Assembly: GCA_029718625.1 (NCBI GenBank)
Contig: CM056380.1
Span: 108,760,848-108,824,847, forward strand
Origin: Synaphobranchus kaupii
Taxonomy: Eukaryota; Chordata; Actinopteri; Anguilliformes; Synaphobranchidae
Length of the DNA: 64,000 nt
Direction: 5' to 3'
The stretch's first letter is position 1; every line of letters starts with the position of its first letter. Position numbers and translations under genes: made by a program. The notes under the pieces were generated by a model, which saw only the letters and a list, made by a program, of their open reading frames with translations, made no database searches and was not told the origin of the DNA. This document shows, piece after piece, positions 12,846-23,983 of this stretch.

Positions 12846-13940
12846 GCGCTGTGCTGTCTCTTCATGCTTGGACTCATTCCGTGTCTGTATCCTTTCATCC
12901 TTCCCACTCACACATGGTTGTATGATAACTGCATATGCTGCTGGATACCATTGTGATGTTATGCACACAACAGGAGAGAGTAAAACCAGTGGGATCTTCA
13001 GTGCACCAGTGTGTCCAATTATCACATTTGCAGTTCAGAGTTAGCAGTTGCATTTTTTAATACAGACTGTAAAAGGATATTCCACTACCAGTACAACACT
13101 ATAATAATATAATTTATTGCAGTTTATGCTGATCGCACTGCAAAAGATGCCATTCAAAATGGTGTAATTAAGAAAAACATTCTTATTGGATAGTGAGGAA
13201 AATTATTTAATTGTCAATTGTTTCCACTGAAGTGATTGTTTATATTCTGCATGCAAATATGTATAAAGAATAATGTGTGTCCCATTTTTTTTTTTTCAAA
13301 ATGGCGATTAAAGTAAATCTGTGTACACGGCGAGCTTGATTTCTGACTCTTGAAATAAAATAATTTGCATCACATCTATATTTTTATATTAGTGCTGTTG
13401 CAGAGCTGTTATACAATAGTTGTTTATATTGTCATTTTATTTATTTTAATTTTTTTTATTGGAGCTCCGACTAGGAAGTGTGTTTGAATTTTGTTGTATT
13501 CGTACAATGACAATAAAGGAAATCTATAATCTATAATCTATCATTTTAACTTGGAAAAACAAGGAAATCAGTAAAATACACCGCACAAGAAATTCCAACA
13601 TGCATACAACCTGATCGTATATATATACTACATAGTCATTGTTTATTGTAAGGTAATGATATAGGCTGCTTTAGCCTTCTGTATTTAAGGTGGTGATGGA
13701 TGTGAATTGCTCTGAGTTGAGCTGAAATTTAAGAACAGACATGATGGGGGGTGGAGAAGTTGAGTAGCATTTCTAGCCAGGGTCAGTTTTCAATCTGCTG
13801 CAGACTGACTGGTGTCTCTTGTTAACCTCCCCTGACACATTTACTGTAATTAAATGTATGAAATGAAAGGAAGGGTGTGTGTTTAATAGTATAAATGTAA
13901 AAATATGCAAGAAACTTGAAATAAATTAATTTGCGTCGCA
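12846..13940. other. MAP10 3' region and spacer, with LINE-type tail
   Basis: AT-rich DNA after the MAP10 stop. Candidate polyadenylation signals on the plus strand are ATTAAA near 13,308 and AATAAA near 13,353. Positions about 13,490-13,545 (TACAATGACAATAAAGG, then repeated AATCTAT) look like the 3' tail of a fish non-LTR retroelement. No gene is seen. Confidence 0.5.
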
Positions 13941-14083
13941 TCATTGCATGTCTTGGGCGCGCCCCGTGTGGAGAAATCTGGCATTACAGGCGCGCGCATT
14001 TCTTACGTGCTGTGCTCAGACGCGCGCGCGTCATTTGGAGTGTCTCGAGCTCGGTGGAGAGGAAAGGGACGTATAACTTCAAC
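13935..14083 (+). promoter_or_regulatory. CpG-rich NTPCR promoter and 5' UTR
   Basis: A sharp local CpG-rich patch (GGGCGCGCCCCG, CAGGCGCGCGCAT, CAGACGCGCGCGCG) in otherwise AT-rich DNA lies immediately upstream of the NTPCR start codon. This is the usual form of a TATA-less housekeeping promoter. The transcription start is not defined. Confidence 0.5.
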
Positions 14084-17000
14084 ATGAATAAACATGTATT
14101 TTTGACAGGACCTCCTGGTAACTATAAACTCTGAGATATATTAAAATGTTCATGGTTGTTACGTTCACGAATCCAGTATAGGTAGCCCATTGGCTATACT
14201 CTGTCAAACGCTAATTCTGTTAGTAACATAACTTGTGACATAGTGCTTAGCTACCTGCTAACGTGTAGCCAGCTAGATTACTAACTATAATGTTAGTTGA
14301 CTAGATAACTTGCAGTCTCGATGTGACCCTGTTTAAGTGTGCACGTAAAGCACAAAGTCGTGCTGAGATTTAAAAAAAATAATTTATTTTAAATCATTGA
14401 ACTACCTTGCATGTTAGTTACGGTTGTTTGTCCGTGCATTGCAGGAGCTGTTTAGCTAGCTGTTGTAGTTAGCCGCATAACCACGCGTAGCACAGTTCAT
14501 AGAAAGGCACTTTAAACCAATAACGAAATACAAAAAAATGTATATATACGTTTGGTTTCTAAAAAGGTCAAAATCTCCATTCCTGAATATAATAGTGTGT
14601 AAATATAGCCAATGTCAGCTATATATACCCAAAATTAGAAGGCTTTTCAGTCCCATAGTTTGACATTTAATTTGAGACGATTCAGACAGTCAGAGCTCAA
14701 CCTCTTATAGTCATCGGCTGCGTCCCAATATTCTTCACTCTCTCAATATTCTTCATTATCTCCTTTCCTCCACTCCCCCACGACAACTCCTCTCCTATCC
14801 AAAAATATGCAAAACTGCCTGAACGTTTCGAGTACAAGTATTTGCATGCACAGTATACAATGTACCTGATATTGCGGTTTGCGTCGAGGCATTAATTAAT
14901 AACCATTAATACGTAATTAAGATGTAATCAGCGACATTCGATTGAAACACAAAGATCCGTTTCCGGGGCACGGAGTAGAGGAGGTGGTAGTGGAGGAAGG
15001 GAGGGTGCATTTTTCGAGTATTTTGGCCTACACAGCTTCACAAAAAAACTTACTTCCACACCCTGCAGTCCCAGCCATTTCTTTATATTCTATCATTTCG
15101 GCACGTGCTGGGAGTCACTGATCAGAAATCAGTATTTGTGTGAATTCAGCAAATTGCCTTGTGGGAGGTATGTCAGAGCCTTGCATCACATCAGTCTCAG
15201 TCTTAGTCACAGTCAACCTGTTCCAATGAGCTTCCTCTCACAGTGCTGACGAATTATAACGACACACCCTCCTGCTCTCTGAGAGAGATTATTTTTTGCG
15301 AGAGCTCATCTTAGCTTGTACGGGATCATACAGATCTCTGCTCATCTGGCTTCTGGTAAAGGCTATAAAGGCTTTTTAAAAAAGTAAATTAATAAAATTT
15401 TATTTAAATATTAATTTTCCCACAAACGTCTTTGAGCCAGACATCCTTCTTCAGCGTGCCTGAGTGCCACACAGTGATGTCACTGAGGCACGGTGAAGAA
15501 TGGCGTCTTGCCTGAAATGTTTGTGCAAAGTTAAATATTTTTTTATTTTCAATGGGTGTGCTCTCCTGGAATTCATAGATTTAATACTTTTTGTAGGATT
15601 CAGCACCCAGACTTAGTCATTATTACATGGAGTCGAGCACGTTTCCTTTTACTTTTTCTGGAACGCTTGTGTGTTCTCAGGTGTGGGGAAGACCACTCTG
15701 GTGCGAAAAGCGTGTGAGGCGCTGGTGGCGTCCGGGAACGTCCTGGATGGGTTTTACACGGAGGAGGTCAGGGAAGGAGGGAGGAGAGTTGGGTTCGATG
15801 TGGTGACCCTGTCAGGGAAACGGGGCCGTCTGTCAAGAGTCGGGTACTTTGCTTTTCATTTTTTAATAAGATATACAAATATTTACTTTATCACCCCCGT
15901 TTGTATTGATCACTCTCAGCTGTAGGCCCGTTTGAGTGCCTGTAGAACAGTGGTCCACAACCCTGTTCCTGGAGATCTACGGTCCGGTAGGTTTTCACTC
16001 CAACCCTAACAAAGCACACCTCATTCAACAGCTAGAGTGCTTATTGGGCTGCTAATTAGTACAATTAGGTGTGCCAAATTAGGGTTGAAATGAAAACCTA
16101 CAGAACGGTAGATCTCCAGGAACAGGGTTGAAGACCACTGCTGTAGAACCAGAGCCCCGCGCCTCCATTTCCTTACTAGATTAGCGGGTGATTTGTGTTG
16201 CTTTGTGTGCTGATCTCTGTATTGATTCCTCCTGCTTGCACCATCAGAGATTCCTCTGGTCACTCGGCTGGGAGGCGGGAATACAGGGTCGGGCAGTATG
16301 TCGTCGATCTGCCATCGTTTGAAAACCTGGCGCTCCCTCTCTTCAGAAATGTAAGTCCTCACAGTGCATCACAGTGAAATGTGATTGGCTCCAGGGTTTT
16401 CAGTGCAGTGAAATGTGATTGGCTCCAGGGTTTCAGTGCAGTGAAATGTGATTGTATTGCCGTGCGTGCGCGCGTGCATGTGTTAGGTGCTGTCCCATGT
16501 TCTAAGTGTTCTCTACACCACGCCCGCCCTGCAGGTAGGCGTGGCAGTGGAAGGAGGAAAGAGGCCGGTGTTTGTGATCGATGAGATTGGGAAGATGGAG
16601 CTATTCAGCCAGCCGTTTGTGCGGGCAGTGAGACAGGCTTTGGAAGGCAACGGCTGCTCTATTCTGGGTACCATCCCCATCCCGAAGGTAACCGTGCTAA
16701 CGGGACGCTAGGCTAAAGGCTGTGTTATCTGCAAAACCACTGTTTAAGAGTAGCACATACTTTATCAATGAAGAGGGGTCTATTTTTTATTCCCAAAAGT
16801 GAATATTCCTCATATTCCTCACACCGATTGACCTGGAAAAGAAAGTGAGGTCATTGACTTTCAAATTATGTCATCAGCGCTGTTTAGTACCAGCAGAACA
16901 CGTCCTGTTACATGCACAAACACCGGAGATAGCACCTGAGCCAATCAGCTTCTTCCTGACAGAAATTATATTTAATCTGAAGTGTACTCCACTCTGTTTA

Positions 17001-20000
17001 ATGCTCCCAAGCCTGTACTTTATAGGAGCTATATGTAACAAATTTACTGTACTAAATCATAAAATGACAATGATATGTCATCAGAGATTAAGGAAACATG
17101 CTAAGTCGAAATACTGGCTTCTCCGACAACAATGCTACAGCCAGTAGTGGTGTAACGGAACGTAGTTGATCCGTGATCCGTACGGATCGCCCCCCACGGT
17201 TCGGCACGCATGTGAACCGCGGATTAATTGCAAAATTTAACCATCATAGTGAATTACAGTTTTACTGCCGCTGGTACTTTTAAAAGTATTATACCATGGC
17301 TTGGATAAATACTCGATTCTGATTGGCTGGAGGGTGGGCATTTATTTCGTTAAACCGCCCGGCAATGAAGTAGCGCTGGCAACATTTTAATCACCGTTCT
17401 AAATTAATACGCCGTCTACGTTATCTGCTGCTAGCGCCATTAGAGTCGACCCTTATATGAATGGTATCCATAGCAACACCAACAGCTGATTAATAAAGCC
17501 GGCAAATAACGCTAAATCCACTGATTTGAAAAGTTTGTCTTCGCCAAATATCTTAGTTACAACAACTTTAATCTAGCAAAGACGTTTTGTGGTTAGAGGT
17601 GCAGTATTTATTCAGTTTGGAAATATGAACGTAACATAGTAGGGCTTTACCTAATGTAAGGTAACGCTGACGTGAGCAACGCTGGTTGCGAATGCGAACA
17701 AGTTACTTCACAAAGCACATTAATCTGTATATTAAAAAAAACATTTTATCCAGCGAAATGTCTTAGATATGACACGTTACATCTAACAGTAACAAACTCT
17801 GTATCTACAGTAGGCTATTTTTTTCAGATGTTCCCATCTCATGATGCAGATCGTGAAATGCAATTTCCTTAGCCTGGGCTGTTTAAAATAGGCTGCGTGA
17901 CCAAAGCGTTTTTAAAACGCAAGACGGAGAGAGATGGGTAAATTGAGTTGCGGTTTCATGCAATTTTCTTAAATAATCTAACTAATGACAAAAATAACCA
18001 AAATTGGTGCCAATTTTATGGTATAAAGTTGAGAAGGAACTATTTGCTTCCATATAGAATCAATTGTTTTCAGAACTACCAACGAGAGGTTTTTGCATAA
18101 CTACGGACAAAATAGAACTAGTAACGAGAAATAGAATTGAATGTTGTTTTCATTTAAGACCATGGGCAAAAGTTCCTTGCTTTAAGTGTTTTACAGAATA
18201 AATGGAAAGCAAAGATATACTTGTCTCCCTTTTTTTTTTTTGCTGATCCGAAAAATGATCCGATCCGTGACTCAAAACCGTGATACGATCCGAACCGTGA
18301 GTTTTGTGATCCGTTGCACCCCTAACAGCCAGTATGTTCTCCTTTGAAATTTCCATTCCGAGTCGGAACGTCTCTATTTGTTTTGGCCTGTGTGATTCAC
18401 TATTCTCCGAGTTGACTCCGAGTCCACTGCCCATTACAAACAACCAGATGTACTCCGGCACTCCGACAGCCGATTTACGAATGCCTAAGCTAAGTTCAAC
18501 ATCGTTTTCATTTAGCTAGCTAGCTAAAGATTTAAATATATATATGTATATAGTTACTAGCTAAACATACCACTAACGTTAGCTTATATCTGTGTGACCG
18601 TAAACATAGCCAGTCATGCATCTAGCTAACATTTATAAAAAATCCACATGAGCTGGTTCATAATTTGCAAACAATAAATAAATTGCAAACATATGCATTA
18701 GCTGATCAACTTACAGTGTAGGACTCGTCGTCGCTTGTCATTGTCAAGATAGAAAAGCTTGTTACAAAATACAATGTTCCGCTCGGCTCGTCTTGCGCTC
18801 GTGTTCGTTCAGTGTACTCAACCTGGCAACCCGCGTGAGCTTTGAGTCTGGGGAAGAGGGGGCGGGCGGAGACAACGCTGTCCAATATAGTGAATTTGGA
18901 CTGCAGTACCCATTTTAAACGCTCGGTGTCAATGTTACATATAGCTCCTTTAATCAAAGCCATGCGGGACACTGTTTTTATCTGATTAGTGTCTTCTGAA
19001 CACTCATTTGGAATAAAACTGCTTTTGAACTCTGCATGACTGCACCTGCATCACATTTCCTTTGTGCTCAATTGGGTCTTATGTTGTAATTTCAATAACT
19101 GAATAACCATGGAAATGTGCACTGAAGGTGACCTGTCAAATGTAAAATATTCAGGGTCACCATTTACATGATGGTGTAAATTATGTTGCTCAGAAAATTA
19201 TTTTTGCTGAATTTTTAAGTTTAATCTGAAGTTTAAAGATTGCGTGGATAATTGATTGTCTGAATGGATTGTCGTCTTCCTTTCTGAAGGGCAAGCCTTT
19301 GGGGCTTGTAGAGGAGGTACGCAGTAGGAGAGATGTGAAGGTGTTCACCGTAAGTGCCCTCAACACACCCTACCATTCAGCATCTACACACACCCTACCA
19401 TTCAGCATCTACACACACCCTCAGCATCTACACACACCCTACCATTCAGCATCTACATACACCCTACCATTCAGCATCTACACACCCTCAGCATCTACAC
19501 ACACCCTACCATTCAGCATCTACACACACCCTATCATTCAGCATCTATACACACCCTCAGCATCTACACACACCCTACCATTCAGTATCTACACACATCC
19601 TCAGCATCTACACACACCCTACCATTCAGCATCTACACACACCCTCAGCATCTACACACACCCTACCATTCAGCATCTACACACACCCTCAGCATCTACA
19701 CACACCCTACCATTCAGCATCTACACACACCTTCAGCATCTACACACACCCTACCATTCAGCATCTATACACACCCTCAGCATCTACACACACCCTATCA
19801 TTCAGCATCTACACACACCCTCAGCATCTACACACACCCTACCATTCAGCATCTACACACATCCTCACAATCTACACACACCCTACCATTCAGCATCTAC
19901 ACACACCCTCAGCATCTACACACACCCTATCATTCAGCATCTATACACATCCTCACAATCTACACACACCCTACCATTCAGTATCTACACACACCCTCAA

Positions 20001-20342
20001 CATCTACACACACCCTACCATTCAGCATCTACACACACCCTCAGCATCTACACACACCCTACCATTCAGCATCTACACACACCCTACCATTCAGTATCTA
20101 CACACACCCTCAGCATCTACACACCCTACCATTCAGCATCTACACACACCCTCAGCATCTACACACACCCTACCATTCAGCATCTATACACACCCTACCA
20201 TTCAGCATCTACACACAACCTACCATTCAGCATCTATGAATTAATTTCAGCTTCTGTTTGTTTTCCCTTCCAGGTTACCAAGGACAACAGAGATGTTATT
20301 CTGCAGGACGTTGTTGCAGCGGTGCAGGAGTGCATAAAATAA
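14084..20342 (+). CDS. ntpcr: Nucleoside-triphosphatase, cancer-related (six exons)
   Basis: Exons: 14,084-14,117; 15,681-15,843; 16,248-16,350; 16,535-16,687; 19,290-19,349; 20,274-20,342. All introns are GT-AG and phases agree, giving 193 residues (human 190). Known activity: slow hydrolysis of NTPs to NDPs by a soluble P-loop enzyme of the THEP1/NTPase_1 family. The Walker A loop TGPPGVGKTT is split by intron 1. [20 protein letters not shown] and the Walker B block [14 protein letters not shown] follow, then [12 protein letters not shown]. The start begins [12 protein letters not shown], matching the human [12 protein letters not shown]. The last exon ends QECIK. Intron 5 is almost entirely a minisatellite and is open in frame with both flanking exons. 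AATAAA overlaps the stop codon. Introns 2 and 4 hold DNA transposons. No lesion is seen. Confidence 0.95.
14700..15020. other. Intron 1 sequence with a possible degraded MITE
   Basis: The phrase CTGCGTCCCAATATTCTTCA near 14,718 resembles a terminus seen on fish hAT-type elements, but I find no clear opposite terminus or target duplication. The remainder of NTPCR intron 1 (14,118-15,680) is AT-rich, with nothing else I can support. Confidence 0.2.
15948..16140. mobile_element. hAT-type MITE with 8-bp target duplication
   Basis: A 193-bp element in NTPCR intron 2. The ends are inverted: CAGTGGTCCACAACCCTGTT at the left and AACAGGGTTGAAGACCACTG at the right, both continuing inward through CCTGGAGATCTAC. 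It is flanked by the exact 8-bp direct repeat CTGTAGAA (15,940-15,947 and 16,141-16,148), the hallmark of hAT insertion. It has no coding capacity. The element at 41,583-42,054 is a related copy in the opposite orientation. Confidence 0.9.
17022..18953. mobile_element. Outer DNA transposon remnant interrupted by an hAT element
   Basis: The ends form an inverted pair: TATAGGAGCTATATGTAACA at the left and TGTTACATATAGCTCCTTTA at the right. The interval lies in NTPCR intron 4 and is split by the hAT-like element at 17,145-18,324. Without that insert the outer element would be about 750 bp. I cannot define its target duplication, so its superfamily is open. Confidence 0.55.
17145..18324. mobile_element. 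Non-autonomous hAT element, 1,180 bp, exact 8-bp TSD
   Basis: Ends read TAGTGGTGTAACGG at the left and CCGTTGCACCCCTA at the right, with subterminal GATCCGTGATCC and GATCCGAACCGTGA blocks that pair in inverted order. It is flanked by the exact 8-bp repeat ACAGCCAG (17,137-17,144 and 18,325-18,332). No long open frame resembling a transposase is present, so it is a non-autonomous copy. Confidence 0.85.
19352..20236. repeat. NTPCR intron 5 minisatellite (25-bp and 19-bp units)
   Basis: Alternating units CATCTACACACACCCTACCATTCAG (25 bp) and CATCTACACACACCCTCAG (19 bp) fill the intron from just after its donor to about 37 bp before its acceptor. The units carry no stop in at least two forward frames. 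The intron is 924 bp, a multiple of three, and its exon-5 frame stays open into exon 6. Confidence 0.95.
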
Positions 20343-20597
20343 ACACATTATTACAGGAGAGATGAGCTCAGCACTGCGGCAGTGCAGTCAGGTAACCCTG
20401 TAAAGGCCCAGGGTTCCTGTTCAAACTGCCCTTTCTACGAGCAGGATGGGCGTCCCTGCCCCAGCGGAGGAGCAGGATTAACATGCCAGCTTTGTGATGT
20501 CTGTCGCATCTTGTTTGTTATCTCAGCTTTAACTGAGATCCAGCCCCTGGAACATTTTGGCTAATTAGAGACTGCGCAGAAGGCTAGCGTATCGCTC

Positions 20598-20895
20598 CTG
20601 AGAAACGCCGGGCAGGAAGTTAGCACGGTGTTCTCTTAGCACGGCGTTCTGCTAGCAGAGCATTCCGCTAGCAGGGAATTCTGTTAGCAGGGCATTCCGT
20701 TAGCAGGGAGTTCCGTTAGCAGGGAGTTCCGTTAGCAGGGCGTTCCGTTAGCAGGGCGTTCCGTTAGCAGGGCGTTCCGTTAGCAGGGAGTTCCGTTAGC
20801 AGGGAGTTCCGTTAGCAGGGCGTTCCGTTAGCAGGGAGTTCCGTTAGCAGGGCATTTCGCTAGCAGAGCGTTCCGTTAACAGAGCGTTCTGTTAA
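20598..20895. repeat. 16-bp minisatellite downstream of NTPCR
   Basis: About 18 copies of GCGTTCCGTTAGCAGG, with GGAGTT, GGCATT and AGCATT variants. The array begins about 250 bp after the NTPCR stop codon. Confidence 0.9.
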
Positions 20896-21700
20896 CACTT
20901 TGCACATTCAAATTAAGACTCCAGTCTCATGCGGTGTGAAATGAATCTGCGTTCAAAAGCCCAAACACTAACAGGCCTGCAGGTGCTTGTCTTATTGCAT
21001 AAAGTATTGTAAATAAATTTATTTTGGGAGCATAAATGGCAGTTTATGTGTTTTTCTGTGGGTTTTTTTCTGTCCTGAAATAGTGCAACCACACATTTAT
21101 TCAGATGAGTCTGATATGGTAAGCTATTGCAATGGATCAAAATAAAACATTTAATTGGTTTTGGCTCGTTTCCTGTTTCTCAGCAGGAACCATTTGATGC
21201 ATTTTGCTGTGTATTTGCTGTAGAAAACTATTAATTTGTGAACATTCATTACAATTCATTTTTAGCAAGAAGTGAGTCACAGAAAATGTATTTGCTCCTT
21301 AAGTGGGTAATGGGCCTGTTAAATAGGCTTTCAGTAGCGAGTCATTTTCACTTCATTTTAGCTGAATGATGAGTGTGGATGACTAGAGCTGGGCTTCTGA
21401 ATGCACGGGGGGGAGTATGTTAATGCATTTATGATAGAATCAGGCCAACACGGGGGAGCCACAATGTTCATATATTAATTTCAAACAGCATGTGCAAAAA
21501 GGATGGATTAGAGCCCTGGTAGATGATGGTATTCAAATCTTTGAGGTCAGAGAACTGCTAGTTTTCCGCCCTCCGTTTACCTGGGAGTCAGGTGTGAAGA
21601 CAGTCTGGCCAATCAGTAGCGCTAATTATTCAGTTAATTACCTGGGAGAACGAAAACCAGGGCTGGATTTGGATTTGAGGTCCAGATACTAATATCCATG
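20896..21700. other. AT-rich spacer downstream of NTPCR
   Basis: Unique AT-rich DNA. AATAAA near 21,142 is a candidate distal polyadenylation signal for NTPCR. No gene is recognised. Confidence 0.5.
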
Positions 21701-21709
21701 GATTTAGAC

Positions 21710-21912
21710 CAGGGGTGTCAAACTCCAGTCCTGGAGGGCCGCAGTGTCACAGGTATTTGTGGTTTCCTTTCAATCAGCACCCAGTTAAAGCATTGAGAAC
21801 AAGGTGTGTGGACTTCTTAGCCAATTAGTGACTTAAATTAATCATTTGTGCTTAAACGCACCAAAAACCAGCAGACACTGCGGCCCTCCAGGACCGGATC
21901 TTGACACCCCTG
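21710..21912. mobile_element. hAT-type MITE with 8-bp target duplication
   Basis: A 203-bp element with inverted ends CAGGGGTGTCAAACTCCAGT at the left and CGGATCTTGACACCCCTG at the right; both arms continue through CCTGGAGGGCCGCAGTGTC. It is flanked by the exact 8-bp repeat ATTTAGAC (21,702-21,709 and 21,913-21,920). It is noncoding and a different family from the MITE at 15,948. Confidence 0.9.
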
Positions 21913-22559
21913 ATTTAGACGCTTGTTGTTTCTGTAGGGAACTTGTCAGAAACAAGAATCCCTCAGCACAGTCAACAGGGCATGAAATTAACTTTTTCAC
22001 CCACTGGCCAGAGTGGCTTGTGTAATCTAAAAATCAAAATCACCAGCCATTTTCAACATTTTACCAGCCTCATTAACTTGCAATATGACACAAGCTATTT
22101 GGTTACCTGTGCAAGTGTCTGCTAAAGTAGAAAATCTTACCAGCCACAGTCAAACCTTTACCAGCATTTGGCTTGTGGAGGGTGTTAAATCTCACACCCA
22201 GGCAGTCACCCTCAGCACAGACAGCTGTGTTTATCCACTCTAACAGGAAGTCGACGTGCTGGTCTTCCCCTATGGAAGGTCACGACCTCTGCAGGTCTGA
22301 AGCCGAAGGGGGCATTGATCATGTGACCTCACACTGATTATCCGATCTATCAGATCAATGTGTGTGTATCATTCCCTAATAACCAGTCATAAAAGAGCAG
22401 ACAGTGAGCAAATCATTCACAACCTAGAATTGTAATGAATAATAAAAACATGTTAGGTAGATAAATAGTGAAATGACTTGCAGCTTTGTTCATATTTGGT
22501 CAAGATGACAGAGTGTGGAATTTAATGTTTGGAGTTCACAGGGGGAGGATATTAGTTCC

Positions 22560-23660
22560 ATTGTTGAAGTTGTAGTGCCATCTACTGGCAGAGCCTTATA
22601 ACTGCATTATTTTTCCATACAGTTCTATAGGAAAATGAGTCAGGAGAAACAACCCTTAAACCATCCTTATATCTACTGCATCACGTGGCGCTGTAATGGC
22701 AACATGTAGTCCAGCTGTCTCTCGTGTTTTCATGTTTGTTTATTTTAATGTGTTTTGTTGTGTCTGGCTTTTGTCTTTAGTTTTTTCATGCACTGTGTGT
22801 CTGTAGTGGGACAGGGAAGCGGGCTGGAGATTTTTCAGGGCACTCCTGCTGCTCGTTTTGATAATATTGAGGAATTGTCTAGTTGGGATCATTTTGTTTG
22901 TGGTCGTCACCATGGAGATGCATTCGCAACATATGCTTGGGAATGTCCGTTGGATCTGCAGCAACAAAGTTTACCATCGCTCTTCACTGGAGTTGAAGAT
23001 GTCGGGACTGATCCGGGAGTGCAGGCAAGCTTCAAAAGGCAACCAGGGAAGGGAAGGAGAAGACAATGCGGGGGAGGAGTGAGGCGACGACTGGGAAAGT
23101 TGACACAGTTTGGTGCTCCGTTTCGACAGTGTACAGAGACCGCAACACTGCGTGTATGGAGGAAAACCGTGGAGGCGCAGTTTGTGTGTTGGACTGCTTA
23201 ATGACACTGGACATCTTGGGACAGCGGGGGCTATTTTTAATCATGGCTGTATTCCACTTTAATTCACTTAATTAGTTTGATTAATGGAATGATTCTATTT
23301 AACTTAATGTCTTTATTTGATTTGTTTGTGTGTTGTGGGTCTACCCCACTGTTTGTCTTTTTTGTTGTCGCTAGGGCTACAACTGAAGTTCCCTAACCTG
23401 AAAATAAACGTTATTCTATATCTGGCATCAGAGTGATGGCTTGAGGCTTGTTTGATACCTCAGACCCTTGATGACTTCTAGCCAACCATGTGTTCCATAC
23501 TATTCCCCTGTAATTTACAGCTTAATCTAGTCACACCCCCCAATCCTTGTTGAGAGCCATTCTAATGCCATTCTAATGCAGAGAGGTTATTGTATTGAGT
23601 ACCTGAAAATAAGTCAAGTCTTTTGATGATGTTGGGTCATAGACATCAGAAAGCCATGGC
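22560..23660. repeat. Dispersed repeat, copy A, carrying an insertion
   Basis: Two blocks match the repeat at about 26,500-26,800: 22,610-22,681 (CAGGAGAAACAACCCTT to ATCTACTGCAT) and 23,420-23,640 (ATCTGGCATCAGAGTGATGG to TCTTTTGATGATG). In the other copy these blocks are contiguous, so about 735 bp (22,682-23,418) appears inserted here. The insert ends near AATAAACG. It has a 148-codon open frame with no recognisable domain and may be a solo LTR or similar. Confidence 0.6.
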
Positions 23661-23747
23661 ATGCACAGGATATGCAACCAAATATAACCTATGATGACTT
23701 TATTTAAGTTTTATGTTAGTTTGTCCAATCACTTTTGGTGCCCTAAA

Positions 23748-23766
23748 ATGGGGGGGGGGGGGGGGG
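23748..23766. repeat. Poly-G run
   Basis: A run of about 19 G residues, a likely sequencing or assembly weak point. Confidence 0.9.
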
Positions 23767-23983
23767 CTACGTGTGTATAAAAATGGCTACAATTGCTACA
23801 CGGTTCACCCGATATGGCTGTAAAAAAAAATGTAAAGCTGACAGTCTGCACTTTGACCTCATAGTCACTGTTCCATTTCAAATCCAGTGTGCTGCAGTAC
23901 GGAGCCAAAACAACAAAAAATGTGTCATTGTCCTAACATGTTTTGTAGTGCACTTTACGTGTATGTGTATATATTGTGTATAT

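Noticed and set aside
20598..20895. CRISPR-like array of 16-bp units
   Set aside because: Units are directly tandem with no spacers, and the genome is eukaryotic.
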